Shown here piece by piece: positions 16,601 to 24,299 of a stretch of 52,528 nucleotides of DNA. This DNA is from Halomonas sp. UBA3074 (GTDB taxonomy: Bacteria; Pseudomonadota; Gammaproteobacteria; Pseudomonadales; Halomonadaceae). Numbering within the stretch: position 1 is the first letter of the stretch; each line of letters begins with the position of its first letter. The notes under the pieces are model-generated. The model did no database searches and was not told where the DNA came from. It worked only from the letters and a program-made list of their open reading frames with translations. The stretch is taken from assembly GCF_002366715.1 (NCBI RefSeq), contig NZ_DFBS01000006.1:1-52528 (forward strand), read 5' to 3'. Made by a program: the position numbers and the translations under genes.

Positions 16601-17687
16601 CGTCAAGTGCATCCAGAGGGCCCGAGAGCGTTAATGACAAGGTCTCGCCATCCAGCTCAGGAAACGTCTCAGCTAAAAACAGTTCGACATTCAAGCGTGC
16701 ATTCAGCGGATAATTATCACTTAACGTGACGTCTGCCGTTAAATCCGCCTGAGCATCAGGTGTCGTGACCGCAAGCTCGGTTAATTCGACGTGGCTGCCT
16801 TCGGTCATTAGCCCAAGCTGGAGCCGTTCCACGCGATACTCGGTGGCCCCTTCCAGACGAAAATCATTGACTGTAAATTCGGGTATTTGGATATCGACCG
16901 GCAAGGAGATTTCCGGTAACTCAAGACGTTCGCGTGCTTCTAACTGCTCCTCTGGCGACGTGACCGCCTGCACGGCTTGGTCTTGCGGTTCGCGGAGCAG
17001 TATCGCGGCATCGATTGCTTGGGCTGAAAGCGGCGTTTCCATATTTTGCGTGAGTAAAACACCTGCCGAGGGTGGCAGGTAAAGCCGCGGTTGCTCCAAA
17101 TGCGTTGGTTCAAGCCGCACTTGGTTGCCTTCAGCGACGGCGGCAGAACTTAATGAGCGCCACGCGACCTGCGTACCATCGGCAAGTCGCAGGTTGACAT
17201 CATCGAGCTGTAAGGAGCGTAACTCGATGGGAAAAGGGAAACGAAGGGATAGTGGTGCGCCCTCTTCTTCTGGCGGTGGTTGCTGTTCACCCGATGCCCC
17301 CAGCCTGATGTCAGCACCCGCCACGCGGAGCGTATCGACGCACAACCGGCCTGAAAGAACGCAGTCATCCGCCCAATCAAGCTCAAATTCATCGACGCTT
17401 ATGCGGGTTTCCCCCAGTTGCAGCTGGAAATCTTCGATCATGAAATGATCAAGCAAACCGCCTTCATGCTGCGTGTAGGAAAAAAAGTCGCGTTGCTCAC
17501 CCTGTGAGAGCAGTACGCCCGTGCCCCAGGGAGACAACGCCACCCCCAACACCAGCGCGACAATACCCAGCAGCCAAATAGGCACTACGATAACAAGGCG
17601 CAACAGGCTCCAGAATAACAGCCAAGTCCGGTACTTGGGTGATAGTCGCTGGCGCTTATCAGACGTCGCTGCTTCAACCTGAGACAA
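13635..17687 (-). CDS. tamB: Translocation and assembly module subunit TamB
   Basis: A large envelope-spanning protein of the AsmA/TamB bridge-like lipid-transfer group, 1350 aa. There is one N-terminal membrane anchor (LLFWSLLRLVIVVPIWLLGIVALVLGVAL), then over a thousand residues of beta-repeat sequence forming a predicted periplasmic groove, and a conserved C-terminal TamB domain (GVGIFSPIAELTLRYTLWRNLYLQAVSGTNQAVDLIYTFTRSG). TamB works with the barrel TamA in outer-membrane protein insertion and probably phospholipid transport. It starts 9 bases after tamA and its stop overlaps a possible msrA start. Composition is rich in Gln and Asp, as usual for halophile envelope proteins. Confidence 0.95.
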   Translation of the reverse strand: MSQVEAATSDKRQRLSPKYRTWLLFWSLLRLVIVVPIWLLGIVALVLGVALSPWGTGVLLSQGEQRDFFSYTQHEGGLLDHFMIEDFQLQLGETRISVDEFELDWADDCVLSGRLCVDTLRVAGADIRLGASGEQQPPPEEEGAPLSLRFPFPIELRSLQLDDVNLRLADGTQVAWRSLSSAAVAEGNQVRLEPTHLEQPRLYLPPSAGVLLTQNMETPLSAQAIDAAILLREPQDQAVQAVTSPEEQLEARERLELPEISLPVDIQIPEFTVNDFRLEGATEYRVERLQLGLMTEGSHVELTELAVTTPDAQADLTADVTLSDNYPLNARLNVELFLAETFPELDGETLSLTLSGPLDALDAQLEASGAVDASLSGQIDALAPTLPFQLQLQSDQVQWPLPVTPDEASDPSEESVATEPYVVDDLNLQVSGSLESYNAQLAMAVEGPSVPATQIDLRGEGDLEQFSWQPLSVAIDESALRSEGTIRWLAPLQVDANVRLDQFDPSHFVDQLEGNLNGDIEFSLSQQTSPQGDLWAVSIPNLSIDGVLRDYPLTLQASLDANSNMEVDIDQLLFTQGDNRLEAAGQISEQAMSLDADIALRQLQTLSPDLAGTIVWTLAATGSFDQPQLLADLQGDGIRFGENRVERLTLNADVQGIDDPNLDVQLALQNVNAGGQALSTVAADLAGRLSAHRLELNVQGAGDNVVSRAQLALDGRFDQQRQRYEARLTPLEVDSEAGDIRLEDPLDLRYDLANGQANLSPFCLRREQGGVVCSEEPINASAQQGNAILTLREVPMEMLEPFLPEEWQLAGDTTADLDARWRQGGAQWQANLQVLSELAVTAINDYGQPVPLPEISLDAQIEANQAQADANVTLSLAEAGDLNLNLSINDPLGAGELSGELRADDVSLQPYRPMLVGMDRLEGDLSGSVQISGSTAQPDLQGQLGLRGIGVSGPDIPVDVQGGELVVTFDGEQGDIDGYLAAERGRLQITGDAYWPSGDDWRIGVDLNAVQEPILIVLPQFGRLEAAPDIRIRVTPERLQVRGDINLPWARLEIGDMPSSAVTPSGDEVIITERDDRQAEIEAQRAAARGDEPSNSDELAATGMALDVLVTLTLGSDMQISAYGLESGLGGTLEIRQSGGALQLFGDVNLVDGRFQAFGQDLVIRRGELLFSGPPGLPTLDFEAIRNPDVTEDDVIAGLRVTGNAETPNVMIFSEPAMDESRALSYLLRGRAPDSSGGGVDSALTTALIGMSLGRTGGAVGSIGEAFGIDDLTLDTAGAGDDSQVAVSGQLTDDLRISYGVGIFSPIAELTLRYTLWRNLYLQAVSGTNQAVDLIYTFTRSGDPTILKQQ

Positions 17688-17696
17688 AGCTATCTC

Positions 17697-19550
17697 CTAG
17701 AATTCCGGTCCGATGGAAAAGTGCAAACGCCAGTCGTCTTCATCATCAAAGGGATGAGCGATATCAAAGCGAATTGGCCCGACCGGTGACACCCAGCGCA
17801 CACCGGCACCGGCGCCCGTTTTCAAATCATTGGGGCCCCAGTTATCAAAGGCATCGCCATTATCGACGAAGGTGGCTGCCCACCAATCCCCCGTAACACG
17901 CCGTTGATACTCCAGGGTCGAGGTCAGCATTTGCTGGCCGCCTCGCAAGCGCCCTTCTTCATTGCGTGGGGAAAGGCTTTCATAAGAATACCCCCGCACA
18001 CTGCGGTCACCACCGGCAAAAAAGCGCAACGATGGCGGAATTTTGGCAAAGTCATCGGTTTCGATAGCGCCTAAGCTTACCCGCGCCAAGAAGCGGTTAT
18101 CGTTGCCAATGGTGCGAATCCACTCGGTATCGGCGGTCACACGGGTGAACTGTGCATCCGACCCCCAGACTTTGTCCGAGTACTCCAACGAAAGCTGCTG
18201 ACGATCGCCCCATAATGGAAAACGCTGGGGGCGTGTTCGGGTTCGAGACCACTGTACCCCAGGATAAAACAGCCAAACTTGGTCGGCTTCACCGCCCTGC
18301 TCGAAGTCTTCATACGTAGTGCGGAAGTAAACGGTTTGAACCCAGTCGTTATCAAACTCCCAGCGTCTTGCAATTTCAACGGTACCCTCGAGTGACTGGG
18401 TATCACTGTCGTCGACGTTGCGGACACCGTATTGGAGTCGATAGCTATCGCGCAGCGGGTCTTCTAGCGGAACGTTATAGACCCCGGTAAAACGCTGCTC
18501 TGGCGCGGACAAATAGAGATCGTGATCGAGACTATGACCATAGCGGTTGATCCATGGCTGTTCCCAACCAAACCGTAGCCTGGGGCCTACGTCGGTTGCG
18601 TAGCCAATACCCACTTCGAACTGGTGACGGTCAGCAGGCTCAACGGAGACATCGATAGGTAATTGCGTATCGCTGGGTGTATTGAGGACTAATGCACTGG
18701 CTAAGGCGGCACTACTGACCCGCGGGCGCTCAGGCTGAGACGCAGTGGCTTCGCTCCACCATGGGTCACCTCCGCCAGGAGGCGCGATGGTTAACTCTTG
18801 GGCTGTTTCAAGGCGCGGGCGAACCGACACCGAGCTAAACCAGCCCGTTTCTGCAAGCGATTGATTATAGTCAGCCAGCGTTTGCGCGAGATAAGGGTCG
18901 CCAGTTTCAAAGGGCTGCATACGGCGTAATCGATCGAGCTCGATATGGCTGCCCGTTATCGACGTATTGCCAAATTGGTAGCGTGGCCCGCTGTCGAAAT
19001 CCATATAGAGTCGCGCACTTTGCAAATATGGGCGTACTTCCATACGGCGATCTGTAAAGCCCCAGTCGAAATAGCCGCGCTCGATAGCCAATCCGGAAAG
19101 TTGACCGCGCAAGCGCTCCCAGGGGGCGTGCCGCAATACATCGCCCTCTTCCAGAGGAAAGTCTTCAACCGCTTGCTGAAAGGGAGGATCGCTGCGGGCG
19201 TCGCCTTCGACATTGATGGATAAGATTTCAATCTCAACTTGCGGCCCTGGATCAATCTCCAGCGACACTCGCTCATCGCCACTGCGACCGAACGTAATCT
19301 CAGGCTCATAATAACCATACACCCGCATGGCTTCTTGAGTGCGCTGGCGAACCTCGCCCTCTAGGCGCGCTTCGGTGTATTGCTCAGCCTCGACATTCTG
19401 TAAATAAGCTTCGATGTTGCCTTCGACTTCCCCGGAAACGCCGGTGATCGTCGCCTGTAATGCCCATGCTCCGTGTGGTACGTATAACAGTGGTAGCACC
19501 ACTAACACAGTGCGACCGGTGGCTGAAGTCCATCGCCGTTGTCTTCCCAT
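17697..19550 (-). CDS. tamA: Outer-membrane translocation and assembly module subunit TamA
   Basis: Omp85-family outer-membrane protein, 617 aa. A signal peptide (VLVVLPLLYVPHGAWA) is followed by POTRA-type repeats (about residues 30-270) and a C-terminal 16-strand barrel with the family hallmarks FFAGGDRSVRGYSYE and a terminal IRFDIAHPF...LHFSIGPEF ending in Phe. Forms the TAM complex with TamB encoded next to it. It probably belongs to a longer leftward unit with galU, the ugd-like gene and the coiled-coil gene upstream; 99 bases separate it from the latter. Confidence 0.95.
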   Translation of the reverse strand: MGRQRRWTSATGRTVLVVLPLLYVPHGAWALQATITGVSGEVEGNIEAYLQNVEAEQYTEARLEGEVRQRTQEAMRVYGYYEPEITFGRSGDERVSLEIDPGPQVEIEILSINVEGDARSDPPFQQAVEDFPLEEGDVLRHAPWERLRGQLSGLAIERGYFDWGFTDRRMEVRPYLQSARLYMDFDSGPRYQFGNTSITGSHIELDRLRRMQPFETGDPYLAQTLADYNQSLAETGWFSSVSVRPRLETAQELTIAPPGGGDPWWSEATASQPERPRVSSAALASALVLNTPSDTQLPIDVSVEPADRHQFEVGIGYATDVGPRLRFGWEQPWINRYGHSLDHDLYLSAPEQRFTGVYNVPLEDPLRDSYRLQYGVRNVDDSDTQSLEGTVEIARRWEFDNDWVQTVYFRTTYEDFEQGGEADQVWLFYPGVQWSRTRTRPQRFPLWGDRQQLSLEYSDKVWGSDAQFTRVTADTEWIRTIGNDNRFLARVSLGAIETDDFAKIPPSLRFFAGGDRSVRGYSYESLSPRNEEGRLRGGQQMLTSTLEYQRRVTGDWWAATFVDNGDAFDNWGPNDLKTGAGAGVRWVSPVGPIRFDIAHPFDDEDDWRLHFSIGPEF

Positions 19551-19649
19551 ACATTTTTATCCTAACCTAAATCAGCGGCTTCATTACCTAAGCATTACAA
19601 CGTCTTAGCAAAATATCCGTAGCAGAACGCATAACCATTAAGCAGATGT

Positions 19650-20471
19650 TTAACGCAACATTTCTAATTGGGCACTGAACGCGAGCTGTGCTTGACGAAC
19701 TTGCCTCACGTCGCTCTCTAGCGAATTCAAGCGTTGCGACCACTCCTGCTCTAATGCCGCCAGTGCTTGTTGGTCTGCGGGTGCTTCAACCTCAGCAACG
19801 GAAGACGCCAATTCTTCAAAGCGCGCCTCAACGGCGTTTCTTTGTGCCGACAACTGCTCTTCCCAATCACTACGCATCGAATTGAGCTGGCTATCCACTA
19901 CGGACAGGCGCTGTTCGGTCAGTTGCTCCAGGTGGGACACTTCTTCAATAAGGTTCTGACGTCCCGAGGTTCCCGTTTGTTCCAGTGCATCCAGCGATTC
20001 CCGCATTGCCATCAGTTGGCTGTCACGCAACTCAGCCTGCTCGTTAAGCTGGTTTAACTGCTGGAGCAAAGAATTAATCGAATCGCTCGAAGCCATGTCT
20101 TCATTCATGGTGAGTAGGCCGTACAGCTCTTCGCGAGTATCGTTCAGGGCAACGGAGAGTTGTTCTTGCTCTTGAAAGAGCGTCGACATCTGAGCTTGTA
20201 CAAAGGTTATCGTATCTTGTACATCCGTGTCATCCGAATCCAAGCGGGCGTGGACATTGGATACTTCCCCACTTACCCGATGCAGTTCGTCTAACAGTCG
20301 TTCACGTTCGTACCAGAGTCCAGCCGCCGCCGCACCCAAGAGGGCAATGATGAAAAGCAAGCATAGCCATAATGGCCACAGGGTAGGCCCCTTTCGGTGG
20401 CGCAAATGCTGCGCCGTCAAGCTTTGATCCACATCGGGCACAATGCGAGAGGATGCAGTGGCGTCTGGCAT
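19650..20471 (-). CDS. Membrane-anchored coiled-coil protein of unknown function
   Basis: I do not recognise a named family. The 273-aa protein has a cytoplasmic N-terminus of about 30 residues, a single transmembrane helix (LWPLWLCLLFIIALLGAAAAGLWY, about 32-55), and then about 200 residues of heptad-like, Gln/Glu/Leu-rich sequence ending in another long helix (ALAALEQEWSQRLNSLESDVRQVRQAQL), predicted to be an extended periplasmic coiled coil. There are no cysteines and no enzymatic motif. It starts 9 bases after the ugd-like gene and lies upstream of tamA, so a role in envelope assembly or in organising the TAM complex is possible but unproven. Confidence 0.75.
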   Translation of the reverse strand: MPDATASSRIVPDVDQSLTAQHLRHRKGPTLWPLWLCLLFIIALLGAAAAGLWYERERLLDELHRVSGEVSNVHARLDSDDTDVQDTITFVQAQMSTLFQEQEQLSVALNDTREELYGLLTMNEDMASSDSINSLLQQLNQLNEQAELRDSQLMAMRESLDALEQTGTSGRQNLIEEVSHLEQLTEQRLSVVDSQLNSMRSDWEEQLSAQRNAVEARFEELASSVAEVEAPADQQALAALEQEWSQRLNSLESDVRQVRQAQLAFSAQLEMLR

Positions 20472-20480
20472 AACAGTTCC

Positions 20481-21773
20481 TCAGAGAGTCTTAGGGTCGG
20501 CACGGCGGCCTATACCTCGGTACATTAATCCACAGCTAGCAACAAATTCAGGGTCGTAAATGTTGCGTCCATCTAATACGAGCTTAGCGTTTAATAGCGA
20601 GCTCAGCCGATGCCAGTCTGGGTTCCAATAGGTTTTCCATTCTGTCACCAGCATTAGCACATCGGCTCCCTCGCAGGCTTGGTAGGGATCATGCGTAAAC
20701 GTACGCAGGTCCTCACGATGCCCTACCAGCGCATGTAGCGCAGGCACGGCAGCCGGATCATGAAGCTGAACCTTGACGCCTTGCGCCCAAAGCGATTCAA
20801 GCAAGGTCAACACGGGCGCATGGTCGATACGGGCGGTGCCGGGTTTAAACGCCGCCCCCCAAATCGCCACCGTTTTGCCCGCCATTTCACCGGAAAAATG
20901 CGACCAGAGCTTGCGAAACAGGGTCTCTTTTTTCTGCTCGTTAATATCCATCACTTGCTCAAGCAACGCTGAATACCGGCCGCTCTTTAGCTGAACATCG
21001 GCCAAACGCATCAAATCACGCGAGAAGTTAGGTCCTCCAAAACCACAGCCAGGGTACAGGTACTCAAAGCCGATACGCGAATCGGCCCCCATGCCTTGGC
21101 GGACATGCTCGACATCCACGCCCAGAGTATCAGCCAAGCCAGCAATTTCATTCATATAACTGATTCGGGTGGCCAGCATACCGTTGATGGCTAGCTTGGT
21201 TAACTCCGCCGCGCGGCGTGGCATGCACTGAAAGACTTCGCTGCGACGGTTAAAAGCGCGTAAGAGCTCCCTGGTGACTTGCTCACCAGTGGCATCGTCG
21301 CAGCCTAGCAAGCGCCGGGTTGGACGAGTAAATGAGTCCCACGCGCGGCCCTCTTCCAGCGTGTCCGGAAGCGCTACACTGGTATGCTGCGCTCCCATTA
21401 ACGTATGCAGGCGTTCGGTTTCACCGACCGGGAATGTCGAATTATTGATCAGCACGATGCCGTGCTGGTCGGCTAGCAGCGGCGTGTCGAGCAGCTCACT
21501 GGCAGCACTTCGCTGTGCTGGCGACAAAGCCATCCAGATCACTTCAGGAACGGCTGCGTCCTCCAAGCGCTGGATGACCTTCAGAGTGCCCTCAGCTAAC
21601 CCCTGCTCGAGCTGGGTCATTAAATGCGGTTCGCTGCGTAGCCAGTCTTCCTGGGAAAGGGTCGACCAGGGCGCATCGGCATGGGGTAACCACTGAACTT
21701 GATGGCCCACCCAAGCAAGCGCCGCGGCGGCCGTCGCGGCGCTTAATTCGCTGCCGTAAAGTAACACCTGCAT
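20481..21773 (-). CDS. UDP-glucose/GDP-mannose dehydrogenase homologue, probably catalytically inactive
   Basis: Clear homologue of UDP-glucose 6-dehydrogenase over its full 430 aa: AELTKLAINGMLATRISYMNEIAG, SRIGFEYLYPGCGFGG, VAIWGAAFKPGT, DVLMLVTEWKTYW and DGRNIYDP. Key residues are lost, though. The normal active-site GGSCFPKD reads GGPNFSRD, placing Asn249 where the nucleophilic Cys should be (codon 21027-21029) and Arg for the Lys. The N-terminal NAD-binding GxGxxG reads LYGSELSA. The Glu-containing NPEFL segment reads LPDTL. Lys193, Asn197 and the Asp of SRD remain. It follows galU by 3 bases. Probably a pseudoenzyme that binds nucleotide sugar. It is an open, full-length frame, not a decayed gene. 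Confidence 0.85.
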   Translation of the reverse strand: MQVLLYGSELSAATAAAALAWVGHQVQWLPHADAPWSTLSQEDWLRSEPHLMTQLEQGLAEGTLKVIQRLEDAAVPEVIWMALSPAQRSAASELLDTPLLADQHGIVLINNSTFPVGETERLHTLMGAQHTSVALPDTLEEGRAWDSFTRPTRRLLGCDDATGEQVTRELLRAFNRRSEVFQCMPRRAAELTKLAINGMLATRISYMNEIAGLADTLGVDVEHVRQGMGADSRIGFEYLYPGCGFGGPNFSRDLMRLADVQLKSGRYSALLEQVMDINEQKKETLFRKLWSHFSGEMAGKTVAIWGAAFKPGTARIDHAPVLTLLESLWAQGVKVQLHDPAAVPALHALVGHREDLRTFTHDPYQACEGADVLMLVTEWKTYWNPDWHRLSSLLNAKLVLDGRNIYDPEFVASCGLMYRGIGRRADPKTL

Positions 21774-21776
21774 GCG

Positions 21777-22667
21777 TTACGCTCCCTGGTGGTAACGTGA
21801 CAGCAGGGTTTGGAAAGCCTCTCCAAACTCGGGGTGACGTCTCGCGTAGGCGAGTGTGGCTTCTAGATAACCCAAGGGCTGGCCACAATCGTAGGTGATC
21901 CCTTGCATACGATAGGCCTGAACGCCCGACTGCTCGCGCAGGGTCTCAATGGCATCGGTCAATTGAATTTCACCGCCCGCGCCCGGCGGGGTCTTTTCCA
22001 GGATCGAGAAAATGCTGCCAGGCAGTGCATAGCGGCCTATTACCGCAAGATTCGAGGGGGCATCATCACGCTTGGGCTTTTCTACCATACCGACTAAGTC
22101 AGCTGACTCATTGGCAGCAGGCGCTTCCCCCTTTGGCGCCACAATCCCGTATTTTTCCACCTGCTCCCAGGCAACCTCTTCTACCATCAATTGCGCTGTT
22201 TGCTGCTGGTCGAAGGCCGTTAGCATGCCCGCTAAATCCGTTGCTGAATTGACGCTGTTATCGACCAACACATCGGGCAGCAGTACCGCAAAGGGTTCGT
22301 CATCACCAATGATCGGGCGAGCGCATAGTACCGCGTGGCCGAGCCCTAACGGCACGCCTTGTCGGATGCTAATGATATTGACGTCATCTGGCACTAAGTT
22401 GCGTAACATCGTCAATAATTCGTGCTTGCCCTTCTTTTCCAGGCTGGCTTCCAGCTCAGCATGGGTATCGAAGTGGTTTTCAATGGCGCTTTTATTGCTA
22501 CTCGTGACCAGCACGATTTCACGAATGCCGGCAGCAATGGCCTCTTCCACGACGTACTGAATCACCGGTCTATCGACAATGGTGATCATCTCCTTGGGAA
22601 TAGCTTTCGACGCTGGCAAGCAGCGAGTACCAAACCCAGCAACAGGAAGTACGGCTTTACGAATCAT
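21777..22667 (-). CDS. galU: UTP--glucose-1-phosphate uridylyltransferase
   Basis: Makes UDP-glucose from glucose-1-phosphate and UTP, for glycan and envelope polysaccharide synthesis. The 296-aa protein has the nucleotide-binding signature VLPVAGFGTRCLPASKAIPKEM, the VDRPVIQYVVEEAI segment, GLGHAVLCA, LLPDVLVD, VEKP and GGEIQLTDAI, all as in functional GalU. First gene of the leftward unit leading to the ugd-like gene and tamAB. It is divergent from ubiG across a 148-base gap. Confidence 0.95.
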   Translation of the reverse strand: MIRKAVLPVAGFGTRCLPASKAIPKEMITIVDRPVIQYVVEEAIAAGIREIVLVTSSNKSAIENHFDTHAELEASLEKKGKHELLTMLRNLVPDDVNIISIRQGVPLGLGHAVLCARPIIGDDEPFAVLLPDVLVDNSVNSATDLAGMLTAFDQQQTAQLMVEEVAWEQVEKYGIVAPKGEAPAANESADLVGMVEKPKRDDAPSNLAVIGRYALPGSIFSILEKTPPGAGGEIQLTDAIETLREQSGVQAYRMQGITYDCGQPLGYLEATLAYARRHPEFGEAFQTLLSRYHQGA

Positions 22668-22815
22668 AGCGAGGTCCTTTTCATGCGTTCCGATACAGGA
22701 GTGGTTAGAATGTCCATAATACTGAAGGCGTGGATGGATACCACCTCGCGAACGGCGAACAAGTGGTTACACGTCAATATTTTGCTAAATGTTCAAAAGT
22801 TATGGGAGTCACACT

Positions 22816-23559
22816 ATGCAAGCGACATCACAGGATAGCACTGCTCATCACTATCAAGGCAATGTCGATGCAGCGGAAGTCGCCAAATTTGAAGCGCTTG
22901 CTAGCCGCTGGTGGGATCCGCAAGGTGAATTTAAGCCCCTGCATGATATCAATCCCCTGCGCCTCGACTTTATTGATGCGCGCTCAGGATTGGCGGGTAA
23001 GAAAGTCCTTGATGTCGGCTGTGGCGGCGGAATCTTGAGTGAGTCCATGGCCCACCGCGGGGCAAAGGTAACGGGCATTGATCTTGGCGAAGCGCCGTTA
23101 GCAGTGGCTCGTTTACATGCCGAAGAGCGTGGCGTAAAGGTGGATTATCAGCATATCAGCGTGGAGGCCATGGCTGCTCAAAAGCCCGGCTTTTATGATG
23201 TGGTGACGTGTATGGAAATGCTTGAACACGTGCCGGACCCGGCTTCCGTTATTCGCGCTTGCAGCGCCTTGGTACGCCCTGGTGGTTATGTGTTTTTCTC
23301 TACGTTGAACCGAACACCAAAGTCCTACGCATTTGCCATTTTAGGCGCTGAGTATGTGCTTAAACTCTTGCCGCGCGGCACGCATACCTACGCTAAATTT
23401 ATTCGCCCTTCAGAAATGGCGGCGTGGTCTCGGCATAGCGGTTTAGAAGTGCGCGAACAGACAGGGCTGACCTATAACCCACTGACCCGCCATTACCGCT
23501 TGGTTAGCCACGATGTTTCGGTCAATTACATGATGTATTGCCGCAAGGTGAACGCTTAA
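22816..23559 (+). CDS. ubiG: Ubiquinone biosynthesis O-methyltransferase UbiG
   Basis: SAM-dependent O-methyltransferase acting twice in ubiquinone synthesis. The 247-aa protein has the UbiG N-terminus (KFEALASRWWDPQGEFKPLHDINPLRL), SAM motif I VLDVGCGGGILSESMA, motif II YDVVTCMEMLEHVPDP and the RHYRLVSHDVSVNYMMYC ending. The ATG at 22816 follows GGGAG and gives the family start; an earlier Met at 22789 is unlikely. The stop codon is immediately followed by the ATG of mupP, so the two are coupled. Confidence 0.95.
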   Translation: MQATSQDSTAHHYQGNVDAAEVAKFEALASRWWDPQGEFKPLHDINPLRLDFIDARSGLAGKKVLDVGCGGGILSESMAHRGAKVTGIDLGEAPLAVARLHAEERGVKVDYQHISVEAMAAQKPGFYDVVTCMEMLEHVPDPASVIRACSALVRPGGYVFFSTLNRTPKSYAFAILGAEYVLKLLPRGTHTYAKFIRPSEMAAWSRHSGLEVREQTGLTYNPLTRHYRLVSHDVSVNYMMYCRKVNA

Positions 23560-24228
23560 ATGTCGCTACAACCACCCCAAGCAATACTCTTCGACCTGGA
23601 CGGCACACTGGTCGATACCGCCCCCGATTTGGCCAACGCCACCAATGCCCTTCGCGCACACCATGGGTTAGCGCCGCTACCTTTTGAGATAATACGCCGC
23701 CAAGTGTCGAATGGAGGCAGTGCACTGGTCACACTGGCGTTGGGATTAGAGGCCAATGCCGATGGGCATACCCAAGCACGTCAGTTTTTACTCGATGCCT
23801 ATGAGCAGGCTGTTGCTGTGCATAGCCGGGTTTTTTCGCCGCTCGATGTGTGGCTAGAAGAGTGGAACGCTAATCAGCGGCCGTGGGGGATTGTGACCAA
23901 CAAACCGCGCCGCTACACCTTGCCACTATTAGAAGCACTGCTGCTACAGCCTGGTGCGCTACTATGTGCGGATGATCTGAGCGTCAAAAAACCCGCCCCC
24001 GAACCGCTCTGGGAGGCTGCGCATCGTCTTGGGGTTGCCCCTGAACGCTGCTGGTATATCGGTGACCATGTGCGAGACATGGAAGCGGCCGTGGCTGCTG
24101 GGATGACCGCTGTGGCAGTGGGCTATGGGTATATCAGTGAAGAGGATGACTACCAGCAGTGGCCTGCCGATATGTGGTTTGAAGAGTGTGCGATGCTGGT
24201 CGATGCCCTGGGTGCCTTCAAGCGCTAA
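23560..24228 (+). CDS. mupP: HAD phosphatase, probably N-acetylmuramic acid 6-phosphate phosphatase MupP
   Basis: A 222-aa haloacid-dehalogenase-type phosphatase of the Gph-like group. Motif I FDLDGTLVDTAPDL holds the nucleophilic Asp, motif II is VTNKPRR, and motifs III-IV are SVKKPAPEPL and IGDHVRDMEAA. It sits between ubiG and yciK, as MupP does in Pseudomonas, and shares details with it (AVHSRVF, AVGYGYI, a late Trp-Pro-Ala-Asp). In that pathway it dephosphorylates MurNAc-6-phosphate during peptidoglycan recycling. General phosphoglycolate phosphatase activity is the alternative annotation. Confidence 0.8.
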   Translation: MSLQPPQAILFDLDGTLVDTAPDLANATNALRAHHGLAPLPFEIIRRQVSNGGSALVTLALGLEANADGHTQARQFLLDAYEQAVAVHSRVFSPLDVWLEEWNANQRPWGIVTNKPRRYTLPLLEALLLQPGALLCADDLSVKKPAPEPLWEAAHRLGVAPERCWYIGDHVRDMEAAVAAGMTAVAVGYGYISEEDDYQQWPADMWFEECAMLVDALGAFKR

Positions 24229-24299
24229 CCTTCATACGCTGCTACCCATGGGCATCGACACCGCCTTACTGCCTAAGAACTTAGTGAGTGTCTAAGCGC

